Shown here: piece after piece, positions 48,485 to 59,464 of the stretch
Layout of the letters: each line of letters starts with the position of its first letter
Position numbering within the stretch: the first letter of the stretch is position 1
Assembly: GCA_963576475.1 (NCBI GenBank)
Contig: OY754979.1
Span: forward strand, 26,206,034-26,270,033
Source of the DNA: Molanna angustata
Lineage: Eukaryota > Arthropoda > Insecta > Trichoptera > Molannidae
Length of the DNA: 64,000 nucleotides
Direction: 5' to 3'
Notes under the pieces: model-generated
Seen by the model: only the letters and a program-made list of their open reading frames with translations
Told to the model about the DNA's origin: nothing
Database searches by the model: none
Made by a program: the position numbers and the translations under genes

Positions 48485-48650
48485 CAACATTGTGAACTTG
48501 TTACAACAGAAAAAAACATTGTGAACTTGTTACATATCACTTATTACTTGCATTACCTATCACAGAATAAAACATTATGAACTTGTTACATATCACTTAT
48601 TACTTGCATTACCTATCACAGAAAAACATTTTGAACTTATTACATTTTTT
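48485..48650. repeat. 54-bp minisatellite, second block
   Basis: Three further units, starting after GATCAACAACATTGTGAACT; same unit and orientation as the first block. Confidence 0.88.
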
Positions 48651-49159
48651 TCTTGAATATTATACCTATTAGCTATACCTTGAATAAAAATTTATGTTGT
48701 TACTTGATCATATTTCCTTGGTATATTATGCCCTTGTTTTAAATCCATGTTTCTACTGTTTTCTTAAGTTTCATCAACTGTATTTTTTTCGATCGTTCTT
48801 TTAACAAAGATATTGAATCTCTCTTCTTCAAAGAACAGAGCTTTGAAGACCATAATGTATAGTGTATTCCACATAACAAGTCCTTTCGTGTTTTTATGTT
48901 GGTAATGCTTGCATAGTTGACAATCTAGAGAATTTAGTTGTAAAGAGTTGCTAACATTTTAAATATTTCGCTACTCTGTAAATTAACGGAGACTTTGCTT
49001 TAATAAATAAATTTAAGACTCATTTTATTATTTTTGAGGGTATGTCAAAAAATACTTTTATTATTCCTACTTTGTGGCGAACACCACATACCTAATTAAT
49101 TTATCCAACTTAGCGTTATCTATAATGTTGTCATATCTTTGACTTAAGTATTGAGAATA

Positions 49160-49545
49160 ATACTTACTTACTTCCGATGGCCATACAACTCCGGTAGAGC
49201 TTTAGCCTCCTGAACAATAGCTTTCCAAGCCTTCCTGTCAGCTGCAGTGGACTCCCAGTCATCACAAACATTCAGCACGTTCAGATTTCGGGTAACATTG
49301 TCCATCAATCTCTGCCTTGGTCTTCCCAGGGGTCTCTTGCCCACAGGGTTATTTTGCAGGATACGTTTTGTGGCTATTTCTTCCCCTGATCTGACAACAT
49401 GTCCAATCCAAGCTATTCTTCTGGACCTGATTTCGCTGGTGATTAAAGATTGTCCTGTCAATGCACGAATTTCCTCATTGCTTCGTGGTCTCCAGGTACC
49501 TGCCTCAATTCCTGGTCTTGGGCCTAATATTTTATGCAATATCCT
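49160..49545 (-). mobile_element. LINE polymerase C-terminal end, open frame
   Basis: About 120 open codons on the minus strand: RSNEEIRALTGQSLI, RSRRIAWIGHVVRSGEEIAT, GKRPLGRPRQRLMDNVTRNL, DDWESTAADRKAWKAIVQEA, ending YGHRK and a stop in GGAAGTAAGTAAGTA. It is 5'-truncated. The unbroken frame suggests a more recent insertion than its sister at 39541-39835. Belongs to the RTE/jockey-like group by its WIGHVVR and GRPRQR motifs. Confidence 0.8.
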
Positions 49546-49639
49546 GTTTTCAAATGTTTGAGAATAATGATTTATGAAAAGTTTTAGCGTGTTTGAATTC
49601 TGTAACGGAATATTCCATGGTTGAATTAAAAAACTTTGC

Positions 49640-49915
49640 TATGATGCACCGGCTTAGAATAGTGCTTCCACTATTGTTTCTATTGTCATCGTTTTCGGGT
49701 GTCCCGTAAAAACCGGGTAATCGAAAATACAACAGGCAACAATAACATCTCACATAGTTCAGCAATACGGTTCACCACCCATTCTGAATGTAATGCCTTT
49801 TTAGGTGAGATGAGTGTTTTGTTTTTAATTTTACAAGGTTATGCACATCCGCACACCTGTCGCTGGTTACCCCACATTGTGGGATATCCCGCGATGGTAT
49901 GGATGAATGAATCAC
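49640..49915 (+). mobile_element. Dispersed repeat, best-preserved copy
   Basis: Reference copy of the family at 12810-13090: CGTTTTCGGGTGTCCCGTAA, GGCAACAATAACATCTCACA, CGGTTCACCACCCATTCTGA, CCTTTTTAGGTGAGATGAGT, CCCCACATTGTGGGATATCC, GATGGTATGGATGAATGAAT. Ends 10-15 bp before the foldback array. Confidence 0.75.
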
Positions 49916-49924
49916 AAGTGATTT

Positions 49925-50095
49925 GAGGGGCATGTCTAGTCAACCAGCGGAATCAAAACCCATCAATGTTTACCCATATCATAGATATTATTATGTTATG
50001 GACTTCTATAACATCTTAAGTTGTTATTATAGAACTCCATAACATAATTATGTCCATGATATGGATAAACATAGATGATTTTGATTTCTCCAGTC
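49925..50095. mobile_element. GGGGGGCAAGTC foldback MITE, array copy 1
   Basis: Starts GAGGGGCATGTCTAGTCAAC, centre near 50008, arms ATCATAGATATTATTATGTT and partner. Most diverged of the three. Confidence 0.8.
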
Positions 50096-50097
50096 GA

Positions 50098-50283
50098 CCA
50101 GGGGGGCAAGTCTGGTGCAACCGGCGAAATCCAAACCCTCACGATTACCTATATCATGGATATAATTATTATATGGAGTTCTATAATATCTGTAGATGTC
50201 ATAGAACTCCATATGATAATTATATCTATGATATGGGTAATCAAAAGGGTTTTAATTTGGCCGATTGGACCTGACTTGGCCCC
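50098..50283. mobile_element. GGGGGGCAAGTC foldback MITE, array copy 2
   Basis: Starts AGGGGGGCAAGTCTGGTGCA; inner arms TATCATGGATATAATTATTA / TATGGAGTTCTAT and complements; ends TGACTTGGCCCCCT. Confidence 0.85.
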
Positions 50284-50284
50284 C

Positions 50285-50478
50285 TGGGGGGCATGTTTGG
50301 TCAAACGTCGAAATCAAAACCCTCATGATTACCCATATCATGGATATAATTATCATATGGAGTTCTGTTATATCTTAAGATATTACCTATAGAACTCCAT
50401 ATGATAATTATATCCATGATATGGGTAAATATGCATGGTTTTGATTTCGACAGTTGACCAGACTTGCCCCTCTGAATA
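50285..50478. mobile_element. GGGGGGCAAGTC foldback MITE, array copy 3
   Basis: Starts GGGGGGCATGTTTGGTCAAA and ends GACCAGACTTGCCCCTC. Same hairpin core as copy 2. Other copies: 23698-23765 (half) and 62126-62241. Confidence 0.85.
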
Positions 50479-50704
50479 ACACAGATATCGCGAGGTGAGA
50501 GACATATCTAACACATATTTTATTAAAGGTATCATCGCAGACATTTTTGAATTACAAGAATGTCTATAAGAAACCTTGAAAATAATATATGTATGGCTTA
50601 GTAATAGAATAAATTTTCAATGAGATAAGACTCGTTAATAATTATTAGTTTTAAAAATGTAGGATATGTTAACATGTTAGTTACACTTGTTTTTTTTCTT
50701 TCAG

Positions 50705-50787
50705 TTTGACCGATACATCCGATCATTACAGATTGACCCGGATTCTTCACAGTTTCATCTTGTAACCAATGGACAGCTTCCTTTCAG
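50705..50787 (+). CDS. fus: fusilli / ESRP orthologue, coding exon 3
   Basis: 83 bp, acceptor TTTCTTTCAG, donor GTAAAT, ending with AG of an arginine codon completed by exon 4. Reads FDRYIRSLQIDPDSSQFHLV, then TNGQLPFR. It aligns with ESRP QFNQSV...SFCLCTDGQLHVRQ. Confidence 0.93.
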
Positions 50788-50989
50788 GTAAATATATCTG
50801 CATTAAATGTCCGAGATAAAATTGCACCTGTATAAATACTTAGTATTAAGGATGTTACGTAACTTCGACTCCGACTGCGAATGATCGGAACTCCCGATTC
50901 ATTTCGTAAGCGACAACGCGTTGTAAAAGATTTAATTTGTGAGGGATATCCCCCCACACTCGAGTTTCCCATTCAGTTGTAGTCGTTTG

Positions 50990-51781
50990 TGTGTCAGATG
51001 CGTTTGGAGCCTTCATTGAACTTGTGAGTAGTGTCCGACGCGTTTCGAGCCTTCATTGATCTTGTGAGTAGTGTCCGACGCGTTTCGAGCCTTCATTGAA
51101 TTTATGAGGAGTCCGACGCGTTTCGAGCTTTCATTGAATTTATAAATAGTGTCCGACGCGTTTCGAGCCTTCATTGAATTTATGAATAGTGTCCGACGCG
51201 TTTCGAGCCTTCATTGAACTTGTGAGTAGTGTCCGACGCGTTTCGAGTCTTCATTGATCTTGTGAGTAGTGTCCGACGCGTTTCGAGCCTTCATTGAATT
51301 TATGAGGAGTCCGACGCGTTTCGAGCTTTCATTGAATTTATGAATAGTGTCCGACCGTTTCGAGCCTTCATTGAACTTGTGAGTAGTGTCCGACGCGTTT
51401 CGAGCCTTCATTGATCTTGTGAGTAATGTTCGATTGGACTCGAAACGCGTCGTCTTGTGAGTAGTGTCCGACGCGTTTCGAGCCTTCATTGAATTTATGA
51501 GGAGTCCGACGCGTTTCGGGCTTTCATTGAATTTATAAATAGTGTCCGACGCGTTTCGAGCCTTCATTGAATTTATGAATAGTGTCCGACGCGTTTCGAG
51601 CCTTCATTGATCTTGTGAGTGGTGTCCGACGCGTTTCGAATCTTCATTGGACTTGTGAGTAGTGTCCGACGCGTTTCGAGCCTTCATTGATCTTGTGAGT
51701 GGTGTCCGACGCGTTTCGAGTCTTCATTGAACTTATGAGTAGTGTCCGACGCTTTTCGAGCATTCATTGGACTTATGACTA
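50990..51781. repeat. 40-bp satellite, about 20 copies
   Basis: Unit GTGTCCGACGCGTTTCGAGC, CTTCATTGAATTTATGAATA with period 40; several copies lack about 6-7 bases (TTATGAGGAGTCCGACG form). The CGACGCGTTTCGAG core is the most constant part. One degenerate inverted join is seen near 51429-51452. Translated frames are repeat artefacts. Confidence 0.92.
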
Positions 51782-52122
51782 CTCGTTTCGAGCATTTCGA
51801 ACAAAGCAATAAACCCAAATTTGTGTTCTGCGCATCCACATGATTTGTCTAGGTGCTTGGCTACTAACTTTTTGAACCTTTTCGCCGTGGAGGGACTCGT
51901 TTCGAGCATTTCGAACAAAGCAATAAACCCAAATTTGTGTTCTGCGCATCCACATGATTTGTCTAGGTGCTTGGCTACTAACTTTTTGAACCTTTTCGCC
52001 GTGGAGGGACTCGTTTCGAGCATTTCGAACAATGCAATAAACCCAAATTTGTGTTCTGCGCATCCACATGATTTGTCTAGGTGCTTGGCTACTAACTTTT
52101 TGAACCTTTTCGCCGTGGAGGG
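51782..52122. repeat. 114-bp satellite, three copies
   Basis: Units start at 51782, 51896 and 52010 (CTCGTTTCGAGCATTTCGAA) and run through CCCAAATTTGTGTTCTGCGC and CTTTTTGAACCTTTTCGCCG. Nearly identical. Directly abuts the 40-bp satellite and shares its CGTTTCGAGC motif. A lone diverged relative is near 31225-31345. Confidence 0.93.
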
Positions 52123-52289
52123 GCGCGGTTAGCACATAATACCGACCAAGCAAAAAGACACAAATTTGCGCTCCCACGCACCCACATGACTGGTTCAAGA
52201 TGTTTGAAAGATGTTAAAATTTGGAAGAACACTTCTTCCAACTTTCAATCAATCAGTGTTTTCAGTCCAGAGAAGCACTCTCGTAGCAT

Positions 52290-52410
52290 ACATATTTCTT
52301 CTTCTTTCTCTTTGTTACACCCTTTGGCCTGTTTACGTCCTGTGAGGTGGATTGCCAGAACTGTCCTTCCATCTCTTGGGAGGACGTTCTGGAGGTCTGC
52401 TTTCCTGCAT
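52290..52410 (-). mobile_element. LINE C-terminal fragment
   Basis: Minus strand reads SRPPERPPKRWKDSSGNPPH, same family as 29530-29712. Confidence 0.5.
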
Positions 52411-52419
52411 ATGTTATTT

Positions 52420-53170
52420 TAAGGATTGTTTGGCCTTAAATCTGCACATTATATTGCCTACAATCATAAAAATGAGCAAAAGTATCTTTATTTCGCTATA
52501 CCTATTCTTTGATTTGATTACGATTTGTTTGTAAACGTATATTATGTACCTATATACTAATAAATAGGTATGTGTAAATAGTATCTATTGAGATATGTAA
52601 GTAGGCACTTAATTACAAACTATCAAGTTAGTATGACCTCGGTACCATGTAGGTACCAACTTAAGCCCTTATAGGTTCTAGTTTACATACAAAAAATGTG
52701 ATCAATTTTTCAGTTGAAGCAGTTTTTCAAACCAGCATTCGATTTTCAAATACGTACTTTCTTACCTATCTGACCCATAGATAATACATATATTATTATA
52801 ATATTATACTGGATTGAGTGAAATAAATGTGTCGTGGTGTGTCGCGTGTTTAATGACAGTCCCAAAAATAATGAATCATTATTCTATGGCAATAATTTAC
52901 TTTCTTTTTTGACTACTTTTTTTTTCATTTTTCTAAATACTATGAATAATTTTAATTATTTTTTTGTTGTTTTTTCATCGATGTAATTGTTTACGTATTT
53001 ATTGATTGCATTCTTTCATTTTTGCTGAATACTTAGATTGATTTTGCTTCTTTTGTGATTACATACTAACAATAATTAAATTTAACTTCTTGTTTCGTTG
53101 CTTTAATTATTTACTTATTTATTTTGTTTATTGATTACTTTCTTTTTCATTTTTTACTGTAAGTATACCT
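52420..53170. other. Non-coding stretch with one small MITE
   Basis: Very AT-rich. 52776-52891 has CCATAGATAATACATATATT and a complementary ATTATTCTATGG end, like the CCATAGA-ended elements elsewhere. Nothing else was recognised. Confidence 0.45.
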
Positions 53171-53174
53171 ACTT

Positions 53175-54130
53175 CTTATTTTTGGGAACGAAGGTATGAG
53201 GTATTAATTTGTGTATTTCCTGCCCCATACATAAGTATTTTCTTGTTTTTGGGAATGAAGGTATGAGGTATTAATTTGTGTACTTACTGCCACAAGCATT
53301 TTCTTGTTTTTGGGAATGAAGGTATGAGGTGTTAATTTGTGTACTTCTTGCCACATACATAAGTATTTTCTTGTTCTAGGGAATGAAGGTACCGTATGTA
53401 TGATGTATTAATTTGAGTACTTCCTGCCCATACACAAGTATTTTCTTGTTTTTGGGAATGAAGGTATGAGGTGTTAATTTGTGTATTTCCTGCCCCATAC
53501 ACAAGTATTTTCTTGTTTTTGGGAATGAAGGTATGAGGTGTTAATTTGTGTATTTCCTGCCCCATACACAAGTATTTTCTTATTTTTGGGAATGAAGGTA
53601 TGAGGTGTTAATTTGTGTATATCCTACCCCATACACAAGTATTTTCTTGTTTTTGGGAATGAAGGTATGAGGTGTTAATTTGTGTATTTCCTGCCCCATA
53701 CACAAGTATTTTCTTGTTTTTGGGAATGAAGGTATGAGGAATTAATTTGTGTTCTCCCTGCCCCATACATAAGTATTTTCTTGTTTTTGGGAATGAAGGT
53801 ATGAGATGTTAATTTGTGTACTTTTTGACCCATACATACGTATTTTCTTGTAGGGAATAAAGGTATGTATGATGTATTAATTTGAGTACTTTTTGCCCCA
53901 TACACAAGTATTTTCTTATTTTAGGGAATGAAGGTATGAGGTAATAATTTATGTAGGTAGGTACTTCTTGCCCTCATAAACAGTATTTAATTTTATTTTA
54001 GGGAATGAATGTATGAGGTAATAATTTATGTAGGTACTTCTTGCCCTCATAAACAGTATTTAATTTTATTTTAGGGAATGAAGGTATGAGTTATTAATCT
54101 ATGTGTTACTTCTTGCCCCCATATTCAAAT
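53175..54130. repeat. 67-bp satellite, about 14 copies
   Basis: Unit GGGAATGAAGGTATGAGGTG, TTAATTTGTGTATTTCCTGC, CCCATACACAAGTATTTTCTTGTTTTT read in pieces; exact 67-bp spacing at 53454, 53521, 53588. Central copies are nearly identical and the right-hand copies (from about 53930) are more diverged, as expected of array edges. Confidence 0.93.
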
Positions 54131-54819
54131 ATTTTCTTGAATGAATAAATAAATAACTTTGTATTTTTCCCCAATATTTCAATATTGGATTTCCACTCTG
54201 TAAACACAAAAACTCTAGAATCATTAAATATTTTCTTATTTTATGGAATGAACGTACGAGGTCTGATCTATGTAATTTTTGAAGGTTTACCAGAAGGTAT
54301 GATCTATGTATGTATCTTGCCCTATACACAAGTTAGTGTCCACATTTATAATGGTGTAATAATATATAATTTTCTTTATTTTTAATGTTTTAAAATATAT
54401 ATTTTTATGTCTCTGATGTATTAGGTAATAAAATACATTTGTTTTAAAAAGGTGGCAGCAAACAATCAAGTTTAAAGAATACTGTGATATTTTACTGTCT
54501 GTTAAAACATGTTTGAATAAAAGTACCTACTTACTGGATTGTCTTTGAGTGTACTTGTTTCTATGGTTATTAGAACTGGTTATATCCGTCTACAGTGTCT
54601 TCTTCCTCAAGGAACTGGTCTGTCCAGTTTATGGGTTTTGAGTTTCTTTCTGCTTCTGCCCACTTGTGTCATAGGAGATGTGTGCTGTTAGAGAATTCAC
54701 ATACAACCATTTATAGAATACCTATTATATTCATAAGACTAATGAGTGGGTTTTGAAATAATCTATCTCTAGTATTTACAAATACAAATAAAAAAATATT
54801 TTTATTTATAATAATAATG

Positions 54820-55060
54820 ATCACTTTAAAGATGGAGTGAATGACAGGGGCCACCCTAAAAAGATATACCGTGATTATGTGAATGATATTTTGAAAGCAG
54901 GAATCATAATAAGCTTGAAAAATCAGCGAACATGTATGTTTGAGAAGATGCATGGATGTAAAAGAAGCCATGATTATTTCCAAGGATAATAGAGATGAAG
55001 GCATTAATTCCTCTCTGCCTACCCCGTTAGGGACAACACACGATAGTATGTATGTGCTGT
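54820..55060 (+). mobile_element. LINE 3' end fragment
   Basis: Corresponds to 58755-59150: GVNDRGHPKKIYRDYVNDIL, KAGI, MDVKEA, then SLPTPLG in shifted frames and a final ATAGTATGTATG. Confidence 0.6.
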
Positions 55061-55473
55061 TAAGATGGATTACGATGGTCAAATTATTGTCAATATTATT
55101 TATTATTACGTGGTTATTTGAATTTCAAACTGAACTGGTGTTTTTATGTATTATTATTACTAAATCTGCTAAATCTGCTACCACAAAACACATCGTCACA
55201 AAAATACAAATAACACATAACACCATGGATAAATAACACAGGTTTAGATCATATCAATAACATAATTACACCTAATCAAATATAATTAAACTTCACATTT
55301 TTTCTCAATAATTATTTAATGTATAATTTAATTCAAGAACTATATACATAATGTACTATCTATGTCACACAAATGTTCAAATGAACACCTCGGCACAGGA
55401 CTTCCTAGTGAGGTGTTCATTGTATCCTATCAATTACAATACTTATCAATAAATTACACACATATTTTTTAAC

Positions 55474-55790
55474 AGATTTTTAATTATCTCAATAGAGACG
55501 AAGTTGGAATATTTATTGTAGGAGAACCGGGAAATCAAGGCACCTACAGGGCTTACGACCTGTCATCGGCTGGTTTACGTGATCACTTTATGCGCTTGCG
55601 CAACGTTCACCAATTATGCCTTTTTAATGTGATCCCTATCAATTCAATTTTGAAAGTTCTATATATTGTAATACTGAAATTCTTTTCGCTTGAAAATAAG
55701 GAATTTTTACTACAGCCATCTATGGGTGAAATTATGAACAACATCTTATTATTTTTTTATTTATTTTTGTTGTAACGCCATCTATTGAGA
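55474..55790 (+). repeat. Dispersed repeat, single-arm reference copy
   Basis: Best single copy of the GGGCTTACGACC family, from AACAGATTTTTAATTATCTC through the shared 110-bp block to AGTTCTATATATTGTAATAC and CAGCCATCTATGG. Shows that the palindrome at 38927-39272 is a dimer of this unit. Confidence 0.75.
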
Positions 55791-55873
55791 GAATTGGTTT
55801 TTTGTAAATAATGAAAGCTACAATTCTTATATCTGAGGTGACAATGCATTTTTCACATATTTGTTATTGTGTA

Positions 55874-55950
55874 GCTGACCTCTGTGGCACAGTGGTTAGT
55901 CTTTCAACTTCTGTGGTGGCTTCCTGGATTCGAGTCACAGTAGTGTAGAA
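55874..55950 (+). mobile_element. tRNA-derived SINE head
   Basis: A box TGGCACAGTGGTTAGT and B box GGATTCGAGTC in the right order and spacing; arms do not close as a tRNA. Followed by an AT-rich body. Confidence 0.55.
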
Positions 55951-56396
55951 ATTGATATAATATTATTGCTCACATGATATTATTTCTTGGACTGAAAAAA
56001 ATATTTTGTATTGTGAAGAAATTAAAATAAATATGCCTCTGCAATGAGTAGATGTACTTTAACGATCTAAAAGATCAATAGGTTGTATGAAACCCCCCCT
56101 CAGATCCTGTTTTTATAATATGTTTAGTATCTGTAATAATAATTATTCATTCAACGACGATCGTTAAAATGTTTGTGTATATTTTTTTGTAAAACTTTGT
56201 ATAAACCATGTTTTCTGTAAATTTTTCTAACTGATCCTTCATCAAACTAATTGACAAGTTAATTTTCTTGATGACGGTGGTTCGAAATCGACAAAAAATT
56301 AAATAAAACGGTTTTAACAATGTTAAATATTTAATAGATTTGTAAGTATTAAATTAAAAACTCTTCAAGATGTTGTAATATTGTTTTTTTTTTCAG

Positions 56397-56542
56397 ACAA
56401 TGTCTACATCCTCAAGCATGTAGTCGTTCCCTGCCCCTGCCTCCCTACTACAGTCGGTTCCATGACATTCACAAGGACTTTCAGAGAGCCTACTCAGAAC
56501 CTATTCCATCGGAAGACATATCACTACAGGCTGTTTTAGATT
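56397..56542 (+). CDS. fus: fusilli / ESRP orthologue, coding exon 4
   Basis: 146 bp, acceptor TTTTTTTCAG, donor GTATCC (a weak but acceptable GT). Reads QCLHPQACSRSLPLPPYYSR, FHDIHKDFQRAYSEPIPSED, ISLQAVLD. It aligns with ESRP [20 protein letters not shown] and the FFDLRKEF segment. Ends with one base of a tyrosine codon completed by exon 5. Confidence 0.93.
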
Positions 56543-56744
56543 GTATCCTTTTTTTACGAAAAATCGAATATTATGTTTCCAGTAAAAAAGTTTTTGTCAA
56601 CTCCACAAAACTTAATACAGTACAATCTTACTAATCTGGCTTTAATGAAAACACAAGAGTGCTGGATTATTGGAAAATACGGATTATTGAAATGTAAGTA
56701 TAATCAGTAAAAAAATGTTAATTGGCTTGTTAATATTTGGACAT

Positions 56745-57310
56745 CTTCTTCGAAGGCGCTACAGCCCAAATCGAGCCTTGGCCTCCTTCAACAAATGCCT
56801 CCAACCTCTTCTATCCTCAGCCGCCTTGGGCCTAGGTTACGGCTCTAAGGGCCTAGGCAGTAAAGGCGGGGGTGGGCGGCCGACGCTGTTGTGCCCTCGT
56901 CAATTCTGTACTTAGAGAAGAGCAGGACGAACGCCTCTAGTCTCGCTCGGCAGTGACTCGTAAACTGTGGCGAATGTTGTTTGGTTCGGGCACACCGCCG
57001 GCGCAGACGTCGGGTCAGACATCCTGTGTTGACAATTGAGTCAAATCTGACAGGTGATGATTGCGTCGGATGCCCCCGGTGTTAGCCCGCCAAGCCTTCG
57101 GACGCCAACACGAGGACCGAGGGGTGCGGGGACAAGCCCTTCCGTTCGATCGGTGTGCCTAGGGGCTTGCATGATATTTTGTGTTGTCCGACGTTGCGGC
57201 TGCGTCCGGGGGTGAACAGGGCCAATGGGTTCTATAACGCCACCGGCGTGGAAGTGGTATCGCGATCTCCATAGATATCCTCAGCCGCCGTTCTCCAGTT
57301 AGGGACCTAA
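56745..57310 (-). mobile_element. LINE 3' end split by a GC-rich insertion
   Basis: Minus strand, after removing 56826-57275 and one target-duplication copy, gives a NWRTAAEDRRRWRHLLKEAK, ARFGL tail, the C terminus of a LINE polymerase, with stop after GL. Confidence 0.65.
56826..57275. mobile_element. GC-rich 450-bp insertion with 14-bp target duplication
   Basis: Bounded by exact direct repeats TATCCTCAGCCGCC (56812-56825 and 57276-57289). Strikingly GC-rich in an AT-rich intron. No tail of A, no inverted ends and no long frame were seen. Duplication length fits target-primed insertion. It could be a SINE or a piece of a GC-rich LINE (R1-like elements are such); identity unknown. Confidence 0.7.
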
Positions 57311-57535
57311 TATTTGGACATATACGATTAAAATGGGTATTTAATTTTTTAAATAATCTGTAGTACGGGATTGATAAATGTGTCGGTATAGTAAAGTGCC
57401 AGATTAGTGATATTTTACTGTGTAATTTAAAGTTATTTTGGCATAAATGATAATATTATTTTTTTAAAGTTCATTTCATATTTGATAATATTGTAAACAT
57501 CTAGTTGAAATGAAAAATGAACAGGTAGCATATAT

Positions 57536-57730
57536 GTCGACCGCACAGTTGGTAAGATGTTCGCATTCTGTGCGGGCGTCCTGGGTTCGATTCCCAGCAG
57601 AGGAGAAATTTATTTCTCACGCAAATATTACTTCTCTGGGCTGGAAACACTGGTTAGTTGGAATAAATTGCCATACGGCAATAAACTCGCCACTTGCACA
57701 GGGTGCAAGGAAGTGTTCATTACGATTATT
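57536..57730 (+). mobile_element. SINE with tRNA-like head and LINE-derived tail
   Basis: The head has CCGCACAGTTGGTAAGATG and a perfect T arm (CTGGG TTCGATT CCCAG). After a short body it ends with GGTTAGTTGGAATAAATTGC, CATACGGC, AATAAACTCGCC, the same tail as the LINE at 16960-18100. Classic layout of a SINE using a partner LINE's 3' end. Confidence 0.75.
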
Positions 57731-57899
57731 ATAATTGTTGACTGGTAGATATTACTTACAGGCAATATGTAGGTACATAAGTGTTTCATTGTGAATATGA
57801 TTATAATATTTGACTATTCAAAAGAGGTCTTTTAAAAAAAAAGTATAGCTTACAGACGCAAGGTCAGTATTCTAAGTTTATTCTAAACAAAATACCACG

Positions 57900-58245
57900 A
57901 GAGATGCTCCAAAGAACTTGCATCTCTGGTCCCTCTTCCATCCATTTGCGATAGAGTGTCTCATTTTACTCAATCTCAAAACCCGTTCACAGTTAACCTT
58001 CAACATACGCGAACCAACCGCTTGTCAAATTCTTCTGTTAACACAGTTTCCTAACTGTGGAATAAATGATCTTCCAAATTCTGTGTTTCTATACTCTTAC
58101 AACCCGGGTTTTTTAAGACCTGAATTAATATTTTCCTGAGCAGATTGTAAACCCTCTCTCCCCAATGCTATGTAGTGCGCATCTTTGGAAGAGTATATTG
58201 GACCCAAATCTTAATTGCTGGTGTCTCCTACGTAGTCATATTAAA
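57900..58245 (+). mobile_element. LINE 3' end (LPNSVF family)
   Basis: Reads NDLPNSVFLYSYNPGF, with preceding LTFNIREPTACQIL, then 3' UTR with GTAGTGCGCATCTTTGGAAG, TGGACCCAAATC and CCTACGTAGTCATATT. Uninterrupted relative of the LINE at 38795-39355. Confidence 0.7.
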
Positions 58246-58754
58246 AAAATATCTTAGGCCAAGTAGGCCGACATTTATGTGGTACAAGCTAAGCTATGTT
58301 TTCATTGAATATTTAAACTTTTCTTTACTAAAGTGTATGGGTCAAAAGTCACTTTTTTCCATAGATTATTATTACAAATCTTTGCACGTCACTCCATAGA
58401 TAGAATCTCTTGTAAAACTCACAGTTAGCATAATACATATTTACTTTAATATATGAAATGAAATGCACATTATGTAGAGAATAATAATAACCATTGTTAG
58501 TCACAATGACACCTAACTATCAAAGGTCATAGCTTCCTGTGAACTCTGCCTGTTGAATAATGGAGTAAGTGTCATTTTGTATAGTCTGTTTGCTCCAATA
58601 TTTTAACCATAAATATAGGAGCAAACATATATGGTCCCATTTGACTGGATTGTTTTTTCTTAACCTTTTTATGTGCATACCTTCTTAACGTAGACACATG
58701 AAAGTAGAATAAATGCTGTAGAAATGAGATCACTAAGAAGATTATGTAGGTAAT

Positions 58755-59150
58755 AGAATGGTATATGATAGAATAAAAAAACGAGGACATAAGGAGAGAA
58801 TGCAAGATAAAGAAGTATATTATAAATAAAATGATAGTGAATGCTTTGAGGTGGTTTGGACATATTGAAAGAATGAACGATGAACGACTGACCAAAAAAA
58901 AATACATGGGTGTAAGAGATGGAGTGAATAGTAGGGGTCACCCCAGAATGGGATGGTAAGATCATGTAAATGATATTTTGAAAGAAGGTAACATAAGAAG
59001 CTTGAACAATTGACGAGCATGTATGAGACGATACATGGATGTAAAGGAAGCTAGGAATGTGTGCAAAAATAGAAGAGTATGGCGCTCGGTTCTCTCTGCT
59101 TACCCCGTAAGGGACATGTGGGGTGATGGTTTGTATGTATCTTAGGTTAG
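58755..59150 (+). mobile_element. LINE 3' end (WRSVLSAYPV family)
   Basis: Reads IVNALRWFGHIERMNDERLT, GHPRMGW, HVNDILKEGNIRSLNN, MRRYMDVKEARNVCKNRRVW, RSVLSAYPVRD with few stops, then GGTGATGGTTTGTATGTATC. Best copy of the family whose scraps occur at 3942, 23998, 44583 and 54820. Confidence 0.8.
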
Positions 59151-59464
59151 TAATTTTTTAACCTAACAATTCAATGCAAAATCTTTTTCTTACTAGGCAA
59201 GCGGTATACTCGCATATAGAAGAAACGTAAAAAAGTGCGATTTTATACATCAGTCACATCAGTAAAACTCATACGACGAGCATTCTTAACCACCATGGGC
59301 CATACTAACTATTTAACTACAACTTGATTATAACCTGACACTTAAGCAGTTTCAGCCATACAAAAAACTGGGTATGCATTAGGTAAAACTCAAATCGCAA
59401 ATAGTAAGTTAGACAGCATATATATGTATATTTAAGAGTAAATCTTTTTCTTATTCATGTGTCC

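Noticed and set aside
49247..49561. 104-codon open frame on the + strand, and the similar one at 39626-39883
   Set aside because: Antisense shadow of the LINE polymerase ends on the minus strand.
51211..52198. Open frames of 99-139 codons
   Set aside because: They follow the 40-bp and 114-bp satellites; 114 is divisible by three, so frames stay open by repetition.
46243..54130. Repeat arrays as possible CRISPR arrays
   Set aside because: Units are directly tandem without unique spacers, and the host is an insect with spliced genes.
57536..57605. A functional tRNA gene (perfect T arm)
   Set aside because: No acceptor-stem closure, and the sequence continues into a LINE-type 3' tail.
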